DNA of 64,000 bases from Porcincola sp002392705. GTDB lineage: Bacteria > Bacillota > Clostridia > Lachnospirales > Lachnospiraceae. The position numbers were made by a program, and so were the translations under genes. This document shows, in pieces, positions 23,353-30,955 of the stretch (position 1 is its first letter; each line of letters opens with the position of its first letter). The DNA lies in NCBI GenBank assembly GCA_946620695.1, contig CAMONU010000003.1, positions 1-64,000 on the forward strand, written 5' to 3'. The notes beneath the pieces were generated by a model. The model was not told where the DNA came from. It was given only the letters and a program-made list of their open reading frames with translations, and made no database searches.

Positions 23353-24188
23353 GGCCGCTCCAGTGAGAGTCGTCCCAGTTTTCCGCTCCGGTAATCATCG
23401 ATCAGAAGCTGCGCGGCGCGTTCCGTATCCGGAATTCCGCCGTTCTTCAGGCAGCCCCGCGCTCCGGCAATCTCCTCAAGGAGCGCTTCGTCCGCGACGG
23501 TTCCGCTGACCTGGTATCGCTCCGCCAGCGCCTCCGGATAGGCTGTAAAAAGGTAATCGGCAAGCCATAGGCCCAGCTCCCGGAAATCCTGCAGCTCATC
23601 CCGGATGGATCCCAGGACGGCCAGGCGCCTCCCGATCTGCTGATCCTCGAATTTCGGCCACAGAATACCGGGCGTGTCCAGAAGCTCCACATTCCGGTTC
23701 AGGCGGATCCACTGTTTTCCTTTGGTCACTCCGGGCCTGTTCCCGGTCTTTGCGACCGCCTTCCCCGCGAAGGAATTAATGAAAGTGGACTTGCCCACGT
23801 TCGGGATTCCCGCGATCATGGCCCGCACCGGACGGTTCATGATTCCGCGTTTTCTGTCCCGCTCAATCTTCTGGCGGCAGGCTTCCTCTACGAGAGCCTT
23901 CACCTTTGTGACGCTTGCCCCGCTTCTTGAATCCGTCAGGCAGGTAAGAAAGCCTTTCTTCTCAAAATACTCCTTCCATGCCCGGTTTGCCGCCTCATCC
24001 GCAAGGTCGCTTTTATTCAGGACGATGACTCTGGCCTTTCCCTGCGCCAGAGCGTCGATATCCGGATTGCGCCCGGACAGGGGCGCTCTCGCGTCCGTCA
24101 GTTCTATCAGCAGGTCAATTAACTTTATGTTCTCCTGCATCATGCGCTTCGCCCGGGTCATATGCCCGGGGTACCACTGGTAATCCAT
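23349..24188 (-). CDS. rbgA: Ribosome biogenesis GTPase RbgA (YlqF)
   Basis: A 279-residue circularly permuted GTPase: Y-P-G-H-M at residues 7-11, G4 N-K-S-D near 58, then G1 G-I-P-N-V-G-K-S near 128 and G3 D-T-P-G near 172. It is needed for late 50S assembly. The start lacks a strong Shine-Dalgarno; M-D-Y-Q-W-Y-P-G matches family N-termini. It stands between lepB and the inactive lepB homologue. The 3' end is tandemly duplicated downstream. Confidence 0.94.
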   Translation of the reverse strand: MDYQWYPGHMTRAKRMMQENIKLIDLLIELTDARAPLSGRNPDIDALAQGKARVIVLNKSDLADEAANRAWKEYFEKKGFLTCLTDSRSGASVTKVKALVEEACRQKIERDRKRGIMNRPVRAMIAGIPNVGKSTFINSFAGKAVAKTGNRPGVTKGKQWIRLNRNVELLDTPGILWPKFEDQQIGRRLAVLGSIRDELQDFRELGLWLADYLFTAYPEALAERYQVSGTVADEALLEEIAGARGCLKNGGIPDTERAAQLLIDDYRSGKLGRLSLERP

Positions 24189-24248
24189 GCTGCCTCCATC
24201 CCTGATGCACTGTCAAAAGTATGGTCTGACCCTTCGCATCATCTGTTA

Positions 24249-24345
24249 TTACGATTCACGGCTCCACACATCGGGCCAACCCGCATATTTCGCCCGGCAG
24301 CTCTGCTGCCTTGGAATAGCGTAAAGAGCAGACCATCTGTTTAAT
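24249..24345. repeat. Family A element, copy 3 at the 3' end of lepB
   Basis: Starts TTACGATTCACGGC and continues CCACACATC, which is the right-hand end of the full copy read in reverse, then a diverged middle ending AGACCATCTG. It stops 1-2 bp before the lepB stop codon. Confidence 0.75.
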
Positions 24346-24346
24346 A

Positions 24347-25006
24347 TTACAGGAACCTCCTGTGCTCCGCCGGGCTCAGCACAAACCAGGCCTTGCCCTC
24401 TATCATATCGTTGGTAACCACGCCGATCTCCGCGCTCCGGGAGTCCTCGGAATTATTCCGGTTATCTCCCAGAACAAAATACTGCCTGTCCTTAAGACGG
24501 ATCGGTTCCGCTGCCAGTCCCGGACTTGTGATGGCCGGATAATCCGCTCCCTCCAGGTAGACCTTTCCGTCGATATAGATCATGCCGTCCTTGATCTGGA
24601 TCGTCTGCCCCGGAAGACCGATCACCCGCTTGATATCCGAATGGGCGTTGGTACTTCCGTTCGGTTTATAGGAAATGATATCCCCCTGGGACGGGCCGTT
24701 CATCTGATATGCAAAGATATTGATCAGAAGGGTATCCCCGCCCGAGAGGGTCGGATCCATGGACTGGCCGACATTCGTCCTTGTCTGTCCGAAGATATAA
24801 ACCGCCACATAGGCAAAAAGGATAACGATCCCGATCTGAAGCACCCACTCGAGAAGAATCCGGGGTCCGGACTTGCGCCGCGCAAGAGCGCGTTTTTTCT
24901 TTTCCTCCTCTTCCCTCCGGGCTTCAAGACGTGCCCGCTCCCTTGGCGTATACTGCTTCCAGTCCTGATTCGTAAAATCAATCGGCTTATCGCTTACATA
25001 TTTCAT
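24347..25006 (-). CDS. lepB: Signal peptidase I
   Basis: The 219-residue enzyme has a long basic cytosolic N-terminus (R-E-E-E-E-K-K-K-R near 31-39), one membrane anchor (about 50-72), and an intact dyad: Ser82 in V-G-Q-S-M-D-P-T-L and Lys126 in D-I-K-R-V-I-G-L-P-G. Box E is G-D-N-R-N-N-S-E-D-S-R. It removes signal peptides from exported proteins. ATG 25006 (M-K-Y-V-S-D) has AGGAGT at 6 nt; an upstream frame to 25063 is not needed. Confidence 0.94.
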   Translation of the reverse strand: MKYVSDKPIDFTNQDWKQYTPRERARLEARREEEEKKKRALARRKSGPRILLEWVLQIGIVILFAYVAVYIFGQTRTNVGQSMDPTLSGGDTLLINIFAYQMNGPSQGDIISYKPNGSTNAHSDIKRVIGLPGQTIQIKDGMIYIDGKVYLEGADYPAITSPGLAAEPIRLKDRQYFVLGDNRNNSEDSRSAEIGVVTNDMIEGKAWFVLSPAEHRRFL

Positions 25007-25043
25007 ACTGACTCCTGCCCGGCCGGGCAATAAAAGCGGGCAT

Positions 25044-25077
25044 ATCGCAGCATGGCTGCTCAATGTCCGTCAGCTTC
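25044..25077. repeat. Short repeat E, copy upstream of lepB
   Basis: Shares ATGTCCGTCAGCTTC plus the preceding GCAGC-atg-GCTGC hairpin with 34335-34370, upstream of lacZ. Its minus-sense CGGACATTGAG also resembles the core of family D. Confidence 0.45.
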
Positions 25078-25117
25078 AGATATCTGCTCATGCCGCCATG
25101 GGCTTAATCGCGCAAAA

Positions 25118-25144
25118 GGGCTGTCGCACAGCATGCGGCAGCCC
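25118..25144 (-). terminator. rplS terminator
   Basis: GGGCTGTCGCA / TGCGGCAGCCC (11 bp, one wobble), 5-nt loop; minus strand continues with TTTTG. It separates rplS from lepB. Confidence 0.75.
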
Positions 25145-25158
25145 CAACCTGACTTTGA

Positions 25159-25506
25159 TTATCGAACCAGCTCTTTTACCTTGGCGCGCTTGCCGACACG
25201 GTCTCTGAGGTAGTTCAGTTTCGCGCGTCTTACTTTACCGCGTCTGATCACGTCTACCTTCTCGACGGTCGGAGAATGCAGCGGCCAGGTCTTCTCGACG
25301 CCGATGCCGCCTGAGGACTTTCTTACTGTAAAAGTAGCCCTGCTGCTTCCGCCCTGCTTCTTCAGAACCACGCCCTCGAAGACCTGGACTCTCTCCTTGT
25401 CTCCTTCTTTGATCTTGGCGTAAACTCTCACAGTATCTCCGGTACGGAACTGCGGAACGTCAGCACGAAGCTGCGCATCCTCAATCTTTTTGATAATCTC
25501 ATTCAT
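25159..25506 (-). CDS. rplS: 50S ribosomal protein L19
   Basis: 115 residues with the family core F-R-T-G-D-T-V-R-V-Y, R-V-Q-V-F-E-G-V-V, S-S-G-G-I-G-V-E-K and R-R-G-K-V-R-R-A-K-L-N-Y-L-R. It sits at the subunit interface. ATG 25506 has GAAGGAGGA upstream. The roughly 85-nt leader may carry an L19 leader motif, which I cannot verify by eye. Confidence 0.97.
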   Translation of the reverse strand: MNEIIKKIEDAQLRADVPQFRTGDTVRVYAKIKEGDKERVQVFEGVVLKKQGGSSRATFTVRKSSGGIGVEKTWPLHSPTVEKVDVIRRGKVRRAKLNYLRDRVGKRAKVKELVR

Positions 25507-25591
25507 CGGTGTGTTCCTCCTTCATCTAGGGATGTTCTTAATGCAAGCCAATTCTGCAGCAGAGGACCATCTCAAATTTCACACGGAGTCT

Positions 25592-25620
25592 AGTTTATCA
25601 CAGATTCACGGCAGGTACAA
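25592..25620 (-). promoter_or_regulatory. rplS promoter
   Basis: Minus strand TTGTAC, 17 bp, TAAACT, about 86 bp before the rplS start. Confidence 0.65.
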
Positions 25621-25664
25621 GCCAAAAAAGCAGGACTGAATGAACGATTTTCTAGTTATTATTC

Positions 25665-25952
25665 TCAGTGCATCAGTTTCAGGAAGAGCAGAAGTCCCGC
25701 CCCGGTCTGAAAGAGCAGAATCAAAGGCATGCCGATGACAAAGGACGGGTGCTTTGTCTTATGGCGGAAGAGATACATGCCCGCAATCGCGCCGATGCTG
25801 CCGCCCAGGGCTGCGCTCAGAAAGAGGCTTCTCTCCCGGATTCTCCAGATCCGCTTTTCGGCCCTCCGCTTATCCGCCCACATGAGGCAGAAAGCGGCAA
25901 GATTAATAAGAATCAGATATATCAGCAGCAGCTTCCCCATCACCGGATTCAT
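25665..25952 (-). CDS. DUF1294 small membrane protein
   Basis: A 95-residue protein with three hydrophobic segments and the DUF1294 signature W-A-D-K-R-R-A (about 26-32), then G-G-S-I-G-A and K-T-K-H-P-S-F. Function unknown. ATG 25952 follows GGAGGG at 5 nt. The frame extends to 26030 but that part is the family D leader motif, so I exclude it. Confidence 0.85.
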   Translation of the reverse strand: MNPVMGKLLLIYLILINLAAFCLMWADKRRAEKRIWRIRERSLFLSAALGGSIGAIAGMYLFRHKTKHPSFVIGMPLILLFQTGAGLLLFLKLMH

Positions 25953-25977
25953 CCTGTCCCTCCGCTTCTTCCTCCTC

Positions 25978-26046
25978 CCGGAACAGAGTCTGTAGCATGA
26001 CTCAATGCCCCGGATGATTCTTTCTGCCACGGCAAATACTGCCGTA
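25978..26046 (-). promoter_or_regulatory. Family D leader motif upstream of the DUF1294 gene
   Basis: Minus sense holds TCATCCGGGGCATTGAGTCA, then TACAGA-ctc-TGTTC and GGGAGGAGG, about 20 nt before the Shine-Dalgarno actually used. It is closest to the copy at 44554-44647. Confidence 0.65.
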
Positions 26047-26052
26047 AGATAA

Positions 26053-26088
26053 AGCCCCCTCTCTGTCAGACCAGACAGAGAGAGGGCT
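26053..26088 (-). terminator. eno terminator
   Basis: 15-bp near-perfect stem (AGCCCTCTCTCTGTC / GACAGAGAGGGGGCT in minus sense), then TTTATCTT. It lies 38 bp after the eno stop. Confidence 0.85.
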
Positions 26089-26125
26089 GCAGCTCAGACT
26101 CCTCGCAGAGTCTCGGCCGAATCTT

Positions 26126-27421
26126 TTATCTCTTGATGTTGTAAGCGCCGAAGCCCGGGAAGCAGGCTGCATCGCCGAGGTCTTCCTCGATGCGGAGCAG
26201 CTGGTTGTACTTCGCAACACGCTCGGATCTGGACGGAGCACCGGTCTTGATCTGGCAGGTATTCAGAGCAACTGCGAGATCTGCGATCGTGGTATCCTCG
26301 GTCTCACCGGAACGATGGGAGGTAACAGCTGTGTAGCCGGCCTTATGAGCCATCTTGATCGCCTCAAGGGTCTCGGAGACGGAACCGATCTGGTTCAGTT
26401 TGATCAGGATGGAGTTGCCGCATCCAAGCTTGATGCCCTTGGCAAGTCTCTCGGTATTCGTTACGAACAGGTCATCGCCGACCAGCTGAACCTTGCCGCC
26501 CAGCTCATCCGTAAGCTTCTTCCAGCCTTCCCAGTCCTCTTCATCCAGACCATCCTCAAGGGAGTAGATCGGATACTTGTCGGTCAGCTGTTTCCAGTGC
26601 TCGATCAGCTCATCTGTAGTCATGACCTTGTCGGCCTTCGGCAGATGATACTCACCCTTCTTGGAGCCCTTCCACTCGGAAGCTGCAGCATCCATAGCCA
26701 GGACGAAATCCTTGCCCGGTACATAGCCGGCCTTCTCGACTGCTTCAAGAATAACCTGGATCGCTTCCTCATCGGAGCCAAGGTCCGGAGCGAAACCGCC
26801 CTCATCACCGACGGATGTGGCAAGTCCTCTGGACTTCAGAAGCGCCTGAAGTGCGTGGAAGACTTCTGTGCACCAGCGAAGGCCTTCGGAGAAGCTCTCA
26901 GCGCCTGCCGGCATGATCATGAATTCCTGTACGTCAACGGTGTTCGCCGCATGAGCGCCGCCGTTCAGGATGTTCATCATCGGAAGGGGAAGACGGTTCG
27001 CGTTCGCGCCGCCAAGGAATCTGTACAGCGGGATATCAAGAGAATTCGCCGCAGCTCTTGCTGCCGCGATGGAGACAGCCAGGATCGCGTTCGCGCCGAG
27101 TTTGCTCTTATCCTTTGTTCCGTCAGCCTTGATCATGGCAGCGTCAACAGCATAGGTATCAAATGCACTGATTCCCTTCAGAGCCGGAGCGATGATGGTG
27201 TTGATGTTCTCAACAGCCTTCATGACGCCCTTTCCGCCGTATCTGCTCTTATCGCCGTCACGAAGTTCCAGAGCCTCGAATTCACCGGTGGATGCTCCGC
27301 TCGGTGCAGTGCCTCTTCCAACGGTTCCGTCTGCCAGAACAACCTCAGCCTCAACTGTAGGATTACCTCTGGAATCAATGATCTGTCTGCCTATAACTTT
27401 CTCAATTTCCATGTAGTCCAT
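26126..27421 (-). CDS. eno: Enolase
   Basis: The 431-residue glycolytic enzyme converts 2-phosphoglycerate to phosphoenolpyruvate. Seen: D-S-R-G-N-P-T-V-E, G-A-S-T-G, the metal and catalytic residues in G-D-D-L-F-V-T-N, and the signature I-L-I-K-L-N-Q-I-G-S-V-S-E-T plus S-H-R-S-G-E-T. I start at ATG 27421 (M-D-Y-M-E-I-E-K), matching the usual M-N-Y-L-E-I-E-K; a GTG at 27430 lies only 3 nt from the AAAGGAG. Monocistronic. Confidence 0.96.
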   Translation of the reverse strand: MDYMEIEKVIGRQIIDSRGNPTVEAEVVLADGTVGRGTAPSGASTGEFEALELRDGDKSRYGGKGVMKAVENINTIIAPALKGISAFDTYAVDAAMIKADGTKDKSKLGANAILAVSIAAARAAANSLDIPLYRFLGGANANRLPLPMMNILNGGAHAANTVDVQEFMIMPAGAESFSEGLRWCTEVFHALQALLKSRGLATSVGDEGGFAPDLGSDEEAIQVILEAVEKAGYVPGKDFVLAMDAAASEWKGSKKGEYHLPKADKVMTTDELIEHWKQLTDKYPIYSLEDGLDEEDWEGWKKLTDELGGKVQLVGDDLFVTNTERLAKGIKLGCGNSILIKLNQIGSVSETLEAIKMAHKAGYTAVTSHRSGETEDTTIADLAVALNTCQIKTGAPSRSERVAKYNQLLRIEEDLGDAACFPGFGAYNIKR

Positions 27422-27479
27422 AATAATCACTTACTCCTTTCTCTATTCAGGAAAGATAGCTAAATATCTATCACGTGTA

Positions 27480-27508
27480 AGTATAAAGCATGTTCCGTGA
27501 AATCACAA
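27480..27508 (-). promoter_or_regulatory. eno promoter
   Basis: Minus strand TTGTGA, 17 bp, TATACT, about 60 bp upstream of the eno start. The leader carries a GATAG ... CTATC inverted repeat. Confidence 0.65.
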
Positions 27509-27525
27509 GCCATAAATTCCCCGGG

Positions 27526-27665
27526 GTACTGTTCACAGCCCTCCACACATCAGGCCCCCCGCATATTCCGCCCGGCTGCTTTGCTGACTGGCAGAACAGC
27601 GTACAGAACAGACCATCCGTGCAGCGCAGGTATGCCGCATCTTCGATGCTTCTGTCAGTATCCCC
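27526..27665. repeat. Family A element, copy 4
   Basis: Starts TACTGTTCACAGCC and follows the reversed full copy, including GACCATCCGTGC and GTATGCCGCATCTTCGATGC, with an unrelated stretch in the middle. It ends 4 bp before the stop of the 83-residue gene. Confidence 0.85.
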
Positions 27666-27668
27666 CTG

Positions 27669-27920
27669 CTAGGCCTCTTCTGTCATCATTGTAATCAGGT
27701 CCGATACGATCCGGTCCCGCCTGGCGGTCTTTTCCGAAGCATGGTTTTCATTGTCGATCTCCATGTCGAAAAGCCTGTCCAGGGTCTCTTCCCAGAGCAC
27801 GTCGTCCGCCAGGATCAGATCCTGTTTTGACAGCTGAAAGTTCTTTTTCAGAAACTGCTCCTGCTCCTTCGTCATATGTCTCAGGGCCTGCTCATTTTCC
27901 CTGATCCGCTCATCATCCAT
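27669..27920 (-). CDS. Conserved-looking 83-residue protein, unknown
   Basis: A charged, helical, cytosolic protein with no Cys and no membrane segment (K-E-Q-E-Q-F-L-K-K-N-F near 18-28; V-L-W-E-E-T-L-D-R-L-F near 41-51). ATG 27920 has GGGAGG at 7 nt. It looks like a small conserved hypothetical of Clostridia, but I cannot name a family. Confidence 0.65.
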   Translation of the reverse strand: MDDERIRENEQALRHMTKEQEQFLKKNFQLSKQDLILADDVLWEETLDRLFDMEIDNENHASEKTARRDRIVSDLITMMTEEA

Positions 27921-28020
27921 ACTGTGTCCTCCCGTCCGGATTCCGGCCGCATTCCGTGCCCGGATATTATACCGGCTGATCTGATCCCCTGCTGCTGCCG
28001 GCTGATTTTCAAAACGGACG

Positions 28021-28099
28021 ATTCAGCTGGCTTTCGCTGATCCGCATGCACCGCCGCTCTTCCTCAGACCAGCAGATTCAGCCGTTTTTCGCTGATCCG
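28021..28099. repeat. Duplicated 3' end of the lipid kinase gene
   Basis: Two 24-bp copies (28021-28044 and 28076-28099), 55 bp apart, differ at three bases. The second is the last codons of the kinase gene; the first lies beyond its stop. Confidence 0.7.
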
Positions 28100-29038
28100 G
28101 AACAGAACATCCGCAGACGCTTCGCCCGTTTCACCGTCGCAGTGGATCCAGAGAGGCCTGTCGGAACGAATCCTGAGACTCTTCCCCCGCAGCTGGCTGA
28201 CCTTTGTCTTCTGCCTGACATGCTCTCCGCTGATCGCCGAGGGAAAAAAACGGAAAAAGTCCAGGATACTCAGATCATGGACGACGCAGTAATCCAGGCT
28301 GCCGTCGTCGGCGCGTGCCTTCGGGCACATCATAAAGCCTCCGCCTTCGTAGCGGTGGTTCATCCCGGCCGCGAACACAAAGCGCTCATAATGCGCCGTC
28401 TTCCCGGCTGCATTCTCCCTGCCCCCGGAAGGATCCGCTTCCTCCTTTGTCCCGTATATAAGATCCGAAGCAGAAGGCTTATAGCTGAAAATCAGGCGGA
28501 CGGCTTCCAGTATGTAAATCAGTTTTCCAAGCCCGAAACGGTTCAGGAAGCGCTTCAGGCCCGAAACCTGGGCATAATGGCAGACCGCCGCGTCAAAGCC
28601 GGCCCCGGCGCTGACTACAAAAAAGCGGCTCTTTCCGATATCTTTCCAGATACATTCGCCGACATCGATCTGCCGCAGCGTCCGTCCTTCCAGAATGCGG
28701 CGGATCAGCCCGGAAGGGTCATCCGGCAGAGCCAGATCCCTTGCCAGATCGTTGCCGGACCCGCATGGAATCAGTCCGATCTTCGTATGCTCAAAATCCC
28801 GGATCCCGTTCACCGCGCCGTTCATGGTCCCGTCGCCGCCGAGAATCAGAATACGGACCGTCTCCCCTTCCGGGATGGAGGAGGTAAGATCCGAGCAGAT
28901 CCTCTCTGCGGATCCTTCCTCCGTGGAAAGATGCAGTTTGTACTCTGTTCCTTCCAGAAGCGGCTGAATCTTCTTTTCCCAGTAACTCCCGGTTTTTCCC
29001 CCGGCGCCTGCCGGATTCACTATCACATGAAACATCAT
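28064..29038 (-). CDS. Diacylglycerol/lipid kinase family protein (YegS/DgkB type)
   Basis: The 324 residues show V-N-P-A-G-A-G-G-K at 7-15, the nucleotide-binding G-G-D-G-T-M-N near 67-73, P-C-G-S-G-N-D-L-A-R near 91-100, and a C-terminal beta-rich domain with D-D-G-S-L-D. It should phosphorylate a lipid such as diacylglycerol at the membrane. ATG 29038 has GGGAG at about 5-7 nt. The last codons are duplicated after the stop. Confidence 0.88.
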   Translation of the reverse strand: MMFHVIVNPAGAGGKTGSYWEKKIQPLLEGTEYKLHLSTEEGSAERICSDLTSSIPEGETVRILILGGDGTMNGAVNGIRDFEHTKIGLIPCGSGNDLARDLALPDDPSGLIRRILEGRTLRQIDVGECIWKDIGKSRFFVVSAGAGFDAAVCHYAQVSGLKRFLNRFGLGKLIYILEAVRLIFSYKPSASDLIYGTKEEADPSGGRENAAGKTAHYERFVFAAGMNHRYEGGGFMMCPKARADDGSLDYCVVHDLSILDFFRFFPSAISGEHVRQKTKVSQLRGKSLRIRSDRPLWIHCDGETGEASADVLFRISEKRLNLLV

Positions 29039-29125
29039 TCGTCTCCCGGCCGCAGACGGTCAGAAGCATTTCTCCCGGATCAGGAAACATACCGGGAACT
29101 GCTTCCGGGCTGTGTGCGGAGTATC

Positions 29126-30760
29126 TCACAGTTTCAGGAATGTTCCGAGAATACTGCGCCCAAGCTGCGCGCCGATATTGCCGCCCAGGGTCTTGCCGAA
29201 GGTTCCTCCCAGGCTTCCTACCGACTTGCCGATCTGTCTTCCGATGGTTCCGGCGGCCGTGGATGCCACGCTTGCCGCGCGCTTCTTCGCACGCTCCTGC
29301 TCCCGTTCCGCCTCTCTCTGCGCCTGCTCGGCCGCTTTCTGGGCCGCGGCAGCTTCTTTTTCCGCCAGCTTCTGGGCGGCGGCGGCTTCCTTCGCGGCTT
29401 CCTTCTCCGCAGCCGCTCTCTCCTTCTCGGCCAGGGCATCCTCGGCCGCTTTCTGTGCCTGCAGTTCCATCTCCTGCCAGTGCCTCTGCAGGAATTCATA
29501 AGCTGAATCGCGGTCGATCGCATTGGCATAACGGGAATAGAGGAGATTGGACTTAATCATCTGATCGCGCAGGGAATCATCCGCCGTACCCAGGAAGGAC
29601 TGAGGCGGAAGAATCATGCAGCGCTCCACCATTCCGGGAATGCCGTTCTCATCCAGCATGGAGACGAGAGCCTGCCCGGTCGCCAGATGCTGGATCGCGT
29701 CGGCCGTATCAAATACCGGATTCTCACGGTAGGTCTGCGCCGCGGCTTTCACAGCCTTAAGTTCCTTCGGGGAATAGGCGTGAAGCGCATGCTGGATCTT
29801 GTTGCCCAGCTGGCTCATGATCCCGTCCGGGATATCCGCCGGGTTCTGGGTGATGAAGAAGACGCCCACTCCCTTCGAACGGATCAGCTTGACGATCTGC
29901 TCGATCTTGTTCAGCAGATCCGGAGACGCCTGTGAAAAGAGCATGTGCGCCTCATCAAAGAAGAATACCATCTTCGGCTTCGGGCAGTCTCCCACTTCGG
30001 GAAGGCTCTCAAAGAGCTCGGACAGCATCCAGAGCAGGTAGGTGGAGTACATGTCCGGATTCAGGATCAGCTTTCTGCAGTCCATGACGGAGATGACGCC
30101 CTGCCCGCCTTCCAGCTGCAGCATGTCCGTGATTGTAAGCGCCGGCTCGCCGAAGAACTGGTCTGCGCCCTGGGTCTCCAGAGAGACTATGGCCCTGGTG
30201 ATCGCCGCGATCGAAGCCGGAGCGATATGCCCGTATTCCGCGGCCAGTTCGTTCCTGTGCTCATTGACATAGGCAAGCATCGACTTCAGGTCCTTCGTGT
30301 CGATCAGAAGAAGGCCGGTATCATCGGCGATCTTGTAGACGATGCTCAGGATATCGGTCTGCAGCTCGTTCAGCCCCAGAACTCTGGAAAGAAGGAGCGG
30401 GCCCATCTCGGAGATCGTTGTCCGCAGGGGCATGCCCTTCTCGCCGTATACATCCCAGAACATGACCGGGTATTTACGGAAGCTGTAGCCGTCCTGATCC
30501 AGCTGCATCGACGCAATGCGCTGGTTTACATTTTCATTCTCCCTGCCAGTCTCGGCGAGGGAACCCAGATCTCCCTTGATATCAGCCAGAAAAACCGGTA
30601 CGCCGGCGTCTGAAAAAGACTCCGCGAGAACCTTCAGGCTGACTGTTTTTCCGGTACCGGTAGCTCCCGCGATCATACCGTGCCGGTTTGCCATGGAGGG
30701 ATTGAGAAAGATCTCCTTCTCCCCGCTTTTACCAACCAGAATCTTACCGTCTTTATACAT
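29126..30760 (-). CDS. HerA-like ATPase (DUF853/YjgR type)
   Basis: The 544 residues begin with Walker A G-A-T-G-T-G-K-T at 32-39; V-F-L-A-D-I-K-G-D-L and a Walker B M-V-F-F-F-D-E-A-H-M-L-F follow. The YjgR-type C-terminus includes F-I-T-Q-N-P-A-D-I-P-D. About 420-500 is an Ala/Glu/Lys coiled coil, then a Gly-rich tail (G-G-N-I-G-A-Q-L-G-R). It is likely a hexameric nucleic-acid-linked ATPase of unknown function; no nurA neighbour is present. A -10-like TATAAT lies at 30798-30803. Confidence 0.87.
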   Translation of the reverse strand: MYKDGKILVGKSGEKEIFLNPSMANRHGMIAGATGTGKTVSLKVLAESFSDAGVPVFLADIKGDLGSLAETGRENENVNQRIASMQLDQDGYSFRKYPVMFWDVYGEKGMPLRTTISEMGPLLLSRVLGLNELQTDILSIVYKIADDTGLLLIDTKDLKSMLAYVNEHRNELAAEYGHIAPASIAAITRAIVSLETQGADQFFGEPALTITDMLQLEGGQGVISVMDCRKLILNPDMYSTYLLWMLSELFESLPEVGDCPKPKMVFFFDEAHMLFSQASPDLLNKIEQIVKLIRSKGVGVFFITQNPADIPDGIMSQLGNKIQHALHAYSPKELKAVKAAAQTYRENPVFDTADAIQHLATGQALVSMLDENGIPGMVERCMILPPQSFLGTADDSLRDQMIKSNLLYSRYANAIDRDSAYEFLQRHWQEMELQAQKAAEDALAEKERAAAEKEAAKEAAAAQKLAEKEAAAAQKAAEQAQREAEREQERAKKRAASVASTAAGTIGRQIGKSVGSLGGTFGKTLGGNIGAQLGRSILGTFLKL

Positions 30761-30863
30761 ACTTTTTCCTCCTGTGCCTCTGCTGAAAGATCGCAGAATT
30801 ATACAGATACCGAACGGATTATCTGCATCTATCCTACCACAGAATGCGCAAAATTTACATATA

Positions 30864-30899
30864 AATTAAGCCCGGGCAGGTGAAAGCCCGGGCTTAATT
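30864..30899 (-). terminator. lacZ terminator
   Basis: Perfect 14-bp stem AATTAAGCCCGGGC / GCCCGGGCTTAATT with an 8-nt loop, 56 bp after the lacZ stop. Confidence 0.85.
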
Positions 30900-30955
30900 C
30901 CGCCATGGCGAAATGGTCTGCGGCATGTCATTTTCCGCAGTGTTCTGTACTTCGC

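Noticed and set aside
28046..29506. 486-codon plus-strand frame
   Set aside because: Runs antisense across the lipid kinase and HerA-like genes; composition is a shadow.
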